Assembly: GCA_914767715.1 (NCBI GenBank)
Contig: OU612075.1
Location: forward strand, 18,290,001 to 18,354,000
Source of the DNA: Membranipora membranacea
Lineage: Eukaryota > Bryozoa > Gymnolaemata > Cheilostomatida > Membraniporidae
DNA: 64,000 nt
Direction of reading: 5' to 3'
Shown here: one piece after another, positions 59,957-64,000 of the stretch
How positions within the stretch are numbered: the stretch's first letter is position 1
Layout: every line of letters begins with the position of its first letter
The notes under the pieces: model-generated
Databases searched by the model: none
Told to the model about the DNA's origin: nothing
The model's input: the letters and a program-made list of their open reading frames with translations, nothing else
Translations under genes and position numbers: made by a program

Positions 59957-62190
59957 TGAAAGCTAACCCATAATACTGGTAAATGCAAACGACAGGCTCA
60001 TACTGTATTAGCCAAATAAAATGCTTATAAATGAGCTAATTTTTGCACATTTCTTGGCTTTCGTAAATCAGATAATCTCAAATTAGTTGATTTTCAGTCG
60101 AAAAATTAGAAATTATCCCGAAAACAAGCGATGTCCTCCTTATCATCCTGTGTGTCCTACAAAGCTAGATATTGACCCAGAGAATTATGTAACATATCTG
60201 TGTCCTGAAGCATTAGGAAGAACTGGGTCAGCTTTCTAGCACAGCAATAATATAATGCACCATTATTTGTGTCAAATGCATAGTCCTCCCCTAGCACATA
60301 TGGCAGGGTAGGCAGATCAAAACGCATCAACAATATTTGGAATGGAAGTCGGAGTACTATTTTCCTGCAATGGCATCTAGTAGAACGGCTAATTTTTGTG
60401 ACTATCAATTACGTTCAAGGTGAATGTTTAATACAACTGTTTCTTGCATTCCGTAGTCCACCTTAGGGACGTTTATTACATCGTTTAATTTGGGGATCTT
60501 ATGATTCCAGACCCACCCTTGGTACCATTGAGGGAGAACACTTGATATAACAGAATTAATGCAGGGGGGGGGGGAGGGGTTGGTTATACAGTAATAACAC
60601 TAAAAAGTGCAGACTTTCACATGCGTAACAGACGTCTTGGTTTACTCACTTTAACACAAATATGAAGACTTGTGAAGTACTAATCTGGGTATTCGGTTCA
60701 TACAGTACTAAGATTTTAGTGTTCAAACCATTCAATAAAGTGAAAGCCTACATGAAAGCTAACCCATACTACTGGTAAATGCCAATAATAGGCTCATACT
60801 GTATTTGCCAAATAAAATGCTTATAAATGAGCTAATTTTTGCAATTTACTGGGCTTTCGTAAATAAAATATTCTCAAATGAGGCGATTTTTGGTGGAAAA
60901 TAAGGAATTATCCCGAAAACAAGCAATGTCCTCCTTATTATCCTGTGTGTCCTATAAAGATAGATAATGACCCTAAGAATTATGTAACATCTCTGTGACC
61001 TAAATCAGCAAATGAAACTGGGTCATCTTTCTGGCAAAGCAATATAATGTGCTCATATTGGTGTCAAAGATATTGTTACCCCCAGCACACATTGCAGGGT
61101 GTCAAACCAAACTGCATCAATTAATTTGGAAAGAAAGTTGAAGCACTATTTGCTAGGCAAGGCGTGTCATAGAACAGCTTATATCTGTGTAATGAATTAC
61201 ACTGAATATGACCATTTTACACTGAAGTGTTTCTTGCATTCTGATGTCCGCCTCACACATGATTATAGTGCTGTTATAAGTGGTGCGTATTATGATTCCA
61301 TTTTCACCCTTGGTACTATTGAGGGAGAACACTGCACATATTATCATGATGTATGGCAGAGCAGATTATACTGTAATAACCCTAGAAAGTGCAGACCTTC
61401 ACAGGTGTAAATGACTTGGTTTAATAGTATTTCACTTAAACATCGATAGGGAGACTTGTGAGGTACCAGTCTGGATATTTGGTTCATACAGTACTAAGGT
61501 TTAAGGCATCAATCCATTCAATATAGTGAAGCCTACCGAAAGCTAACCCATACTACTGGTAAATGCCAATAAAAGGCTCATACTGTAATAGCCAAATAAA
61601 CTGGTAATAAATAGAGCTATTTTTGTAAATTACTGGGCTTTTATAAATCAGATTTTCTCAAATTAGTTGATTTTCGTTGAAAATTTAGGATTTATCCCGA
61701 AAACAAGCGATGTCCTCCTTGTCATCCTGTGTGTCCTATAAAGCTAGATAATGACCCAGAGAATTATGTAACATCATTGTGACCTGAATCATCAAGGGTG
61801 CTCTTAATTGTGTCAAAGACAAAGTTACCCACTAGCACACATGACAGGGCGTCAAACCAAACTGGATCAATTAAATTTGGGAAGAAAGTTGAAGCATGAT
61901 TTGCTGGCCAAGGCATGTCATGGTTATTATGCTGCTATATGTGGCGCATCATCTGATTAAATTTCCACCTTTGGTACTATCAAGGGAGAACACTGTACAT
62001 GATAATGTACGGCAGGGCTAATTATACTGTAGAAACCCTAAAAAGCGCAGATTTTCACATGCGTAACTGAGTTGGTTTGGGGGTTATTTATCTGTAAATC
62101 ATTATTTAGACTTGTGAGGAAACAGTTTGTTATTGTGGTTCATACAGTACTGAGCTTAGTTGTCGAACCATTCAATTCACTGAATGACTC
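59957..62190. repeat. Three tandem copies of a ~790-bp unit
   Basis: Copies start with (AT)GAAAGCTAACCCATA at 59957, 60752 and about 61537. Each contains CTGGTAAATGC, GGCTCATACTGTA, AAACAAGC(G/A)ATGTCCTCC, TAATGACCC or its variants, GGGAGAACAC, and ends GGTTCATACAGTACT. Spacing is 795 and about 785 bases. The third copy is about 140 bases shorter because of two internal deletions (after TCATCAAGGGTG near 61797 and after GGCATGTCATGG near 61923). Copies are visibly diverged. The 103-codon open frame at 61099-61410 is not open in the other copies, so coding is unlikely. Confidence 0.85.
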
Positions 62191-62194
62191 AGAC

Positions 62195-63574
62195 AAGTGA
62201 CCTGCCATTCAGTGAGCTTTCCACAATCCTTGGGGAGAGTAGACAGGCTCCCCACAATGCAATGTGAAGCTTGGAGTTCACCCAATTATCTTAATCCAGG
62301 AGTTGAACTGAGTTTGTATGTATAGAAATAAGCCAGATCAAAATGGGGAAAAAAGAAATTGCTGTTGCTCAAAACAACATTTGAATATTTTGAATACACA
62401 TAGTAGTTAGAACGCAGAAAAAGTGTCACAGTCATTCAATGCCCAATGACAAAATTTATTGATGACGCTTTCTTTAACAGTGGGTAAAAAGCTTCCAAAC
62501 AAATGAAAGTTTCAATGCGCTATAGTCAGTGGTATTTTGTTGTAAACTTATTCATTGATAAGGGTAATGTCACCTCTTCAGCTGATCCTCAGAGGACTGA
62601 TGTGTATATAAAACAGATTTAGGATCCGCTGAGGTTGCAACCTCTCAAGTCTGTTTAGGCCCTAAAATGACAAAATAAACCCAGTCAACAGTAACTCCAC
62701 AGCTGTTGATTACATGTGATAAATAATTGTATATCTACACTCCACTTGCATGGCAAGTATAAGTCCTGAATAATACAGCCTAAGAGTTTTTTCCACCTGT
62801 TAGGCAAAGTCCTAATGCGTTGACTGTTCAAGTAATGTTCATGAAGCTGTAAAATACTCCGACAATTTGTGTTGTTGGCAGTTTCCCGGTTTTATTCAGA
62901 CACAATATACATGACCCTAGCAGCAAGCTGCCAGGCAAAATCCAAATTGCTACTACTCCATTCAAAATGCCGCTAGCAACTGATCTTTATAAAAAATTCT
63001 ACCAGCTTAAAAAATTTACACAGTAAAACTTTACATTACAGAAAGATCTTGCAGGATTTAATTAATGATGCTCATTCAAGGATGGTTCATGACGTAGACA
63101 TAACACTCAAAACAGGAGATTGAGCTTCCTAATTAAGCGATGATAAATAACCCAATGACGATGATAAAGAGTCAATTAGGAAGTTATCAAATAGCATAGT
63201 CTGTAATGCACGGCAAGCGGAGATTCAATTAAAGTACCCTGCACAGTAACGTTGAACAACCAACCGCCTGTGGTGGATAATTTGGCATACAGGTACAGAG
63301 GTACCTGTATGTCATAAAGCTTCCATCTCTAAAAAGTAGCTTCTGTGCTCCGGAACACGCCCCCAATCCAGCACAACCAGGGAAGTACTGTGATGTAGGC
63401 ATGTAGTATAGTAAGCTGACCATATAGAGAAACATTGCTACATTAGCATCTGAAAGTAGAAATTTAGTACCACTGAACGAATGAGAATGTGTGATGAGCA
63501 GTTGTCTTCCCAACTATACCGAGAGCATAACTCCCAATGGAATTACCAAATCCTCAGGCTAATAACAAAGTAAG
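62195..63574. other. Right-hand spacer
   Basis: AT-rich; a short inverted repeat ACAGGTACAGAGGTACCTGT lies at about 63290-63310. No exon or recognised repeat family member. Confidence 0.4.
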
Positions 63575-64000
63575 GATTATGATAGTATCCTTCTTTATTA
63601 TCATTCCAACAGTAAATCTGACAATCCCAGCAAATGATAAACCTGGATTACTCCCAAAATCAAAAGGTTGATTGATAACAGAAATGAATGTTTTAAAGAT
63701 CAGTCCTCTGACCACCCTAAACTGAAAGCCCAGGTCCAACGGGAAATAAGACATGCCAAGAGACAATATGCCTCCACTGTTGAAAAATCTATGCAATCTA
63801 ATAGCAGAATGGCATGGTCTAATTTGAAATCACTATTGAAATTGAAAGATTCTAAACAAGAGTGCTCTCTCGATGCTGATATTTTGAATGTTTTCTATAA
63901 TCGTTTGAAAAGGCTAATGAAAGTCCTTTTTTGCCTGATATTGTTGACTGTGATGATTTCTTTACGTTTTCTGAAGTTTATGCTGTAGTGCGCAGTCTCC
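63575..64000 (+). pseudogene. LINE ORF2 fragment, frameshifted, cut by window edge
   Basis: Codes the linker between endonuclease and reverse transcriptase of a jockey-type LINE. WITPKIKRLIDNRNECFKDQ is followed by VQREIRHAKRQYASTVEKSM and MAWSNLKSLLKLKD. Two frame shifts are visible: AATGATAAACCTGG (NDKP) lies in another frame before WITPKIK, and after VFYNR the continuation (EVYAVVRSL, just before the palm domain) is in a second frame. The element runs on to the right of the window. Decayed. Confidence 0.7.

Noticed and set aside
61099-61410. 103-codon open frame with several Cys and Tyr
   Set aside because: It lies wholly in the second copy of the 790-bp tandem unit and is not open in copies one and three; no motif recognised.

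Overview
The window is an AT-rich piece of an animal nuclear genome. Its genes are split by GT-AG introns with metazoan-type products (a Toll-like receptor, a class V P4-ATPase, Mediator subunit 11, a globin-X-like globin and an Aven homologue). The spaces between exons hold non-LTR retrotransposon relics, hAT debris, tRNA-derived SINE-like sequence and several families of small inverted-repeat elements. An invertebrate is most likely; the species cannot be told from the sequence alone. All gene models below were joined by hand from splice sites and reading frame. Every junction given keeps the frame open.

Layout. 1-6.7 kb is repeat-rich with no host gene: an inverted pair of hAT transposase C-terminal fragments, a SINE-like unit, a 0.9 kb foldback element and a TA-flanked MITE. 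6.7-11.0 kb (+) holds a five-exon Toll-like receptor. 11-16 kb is intergenic, with a tRNA-like unit and a jockey-type LINE fragment on the minus strand (13.2-14.6 kb) flanked by a 14-bp direct repeat. 16.1-40.0 kb (+) is a 28-exon ATP10-type phospholipid flippase of about 1317 residues, whose introns contain most of the small palindromic elements. 41.5-42.7 kb (-) is a second LINE reverse transcriptase relic. 43.3-44.9 kb (+) is MED11 in three exons. It is convergent with a five-exon globin on the minus strand (45.2-49.4 kb) that has a predicted N-myristoylation signal and the two ancestral globin intron positions. A third LINE 3' fragment lies at 49.8-50.5 kb. 51.4-59.5 kb (+) is a six-exon AVEN-like gene. 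After it come three tandem copies of a roughly 790-bp unit (60.0-62.2 kb), then a frameshifted LINE fragment running off the right edge.

The five host genes act in unrelated processes: innate sensing, lipid flipping, transcription, haem binding and apoptosis/cell-cycle control. Nothing suggests they form one system. The most unusual material is the population of small palindromes and foldback elements, two short tandem duplications that copy splice sites of the flippase gene, the divergent TIR domain of the receptor, and the lipid-anchored globin.
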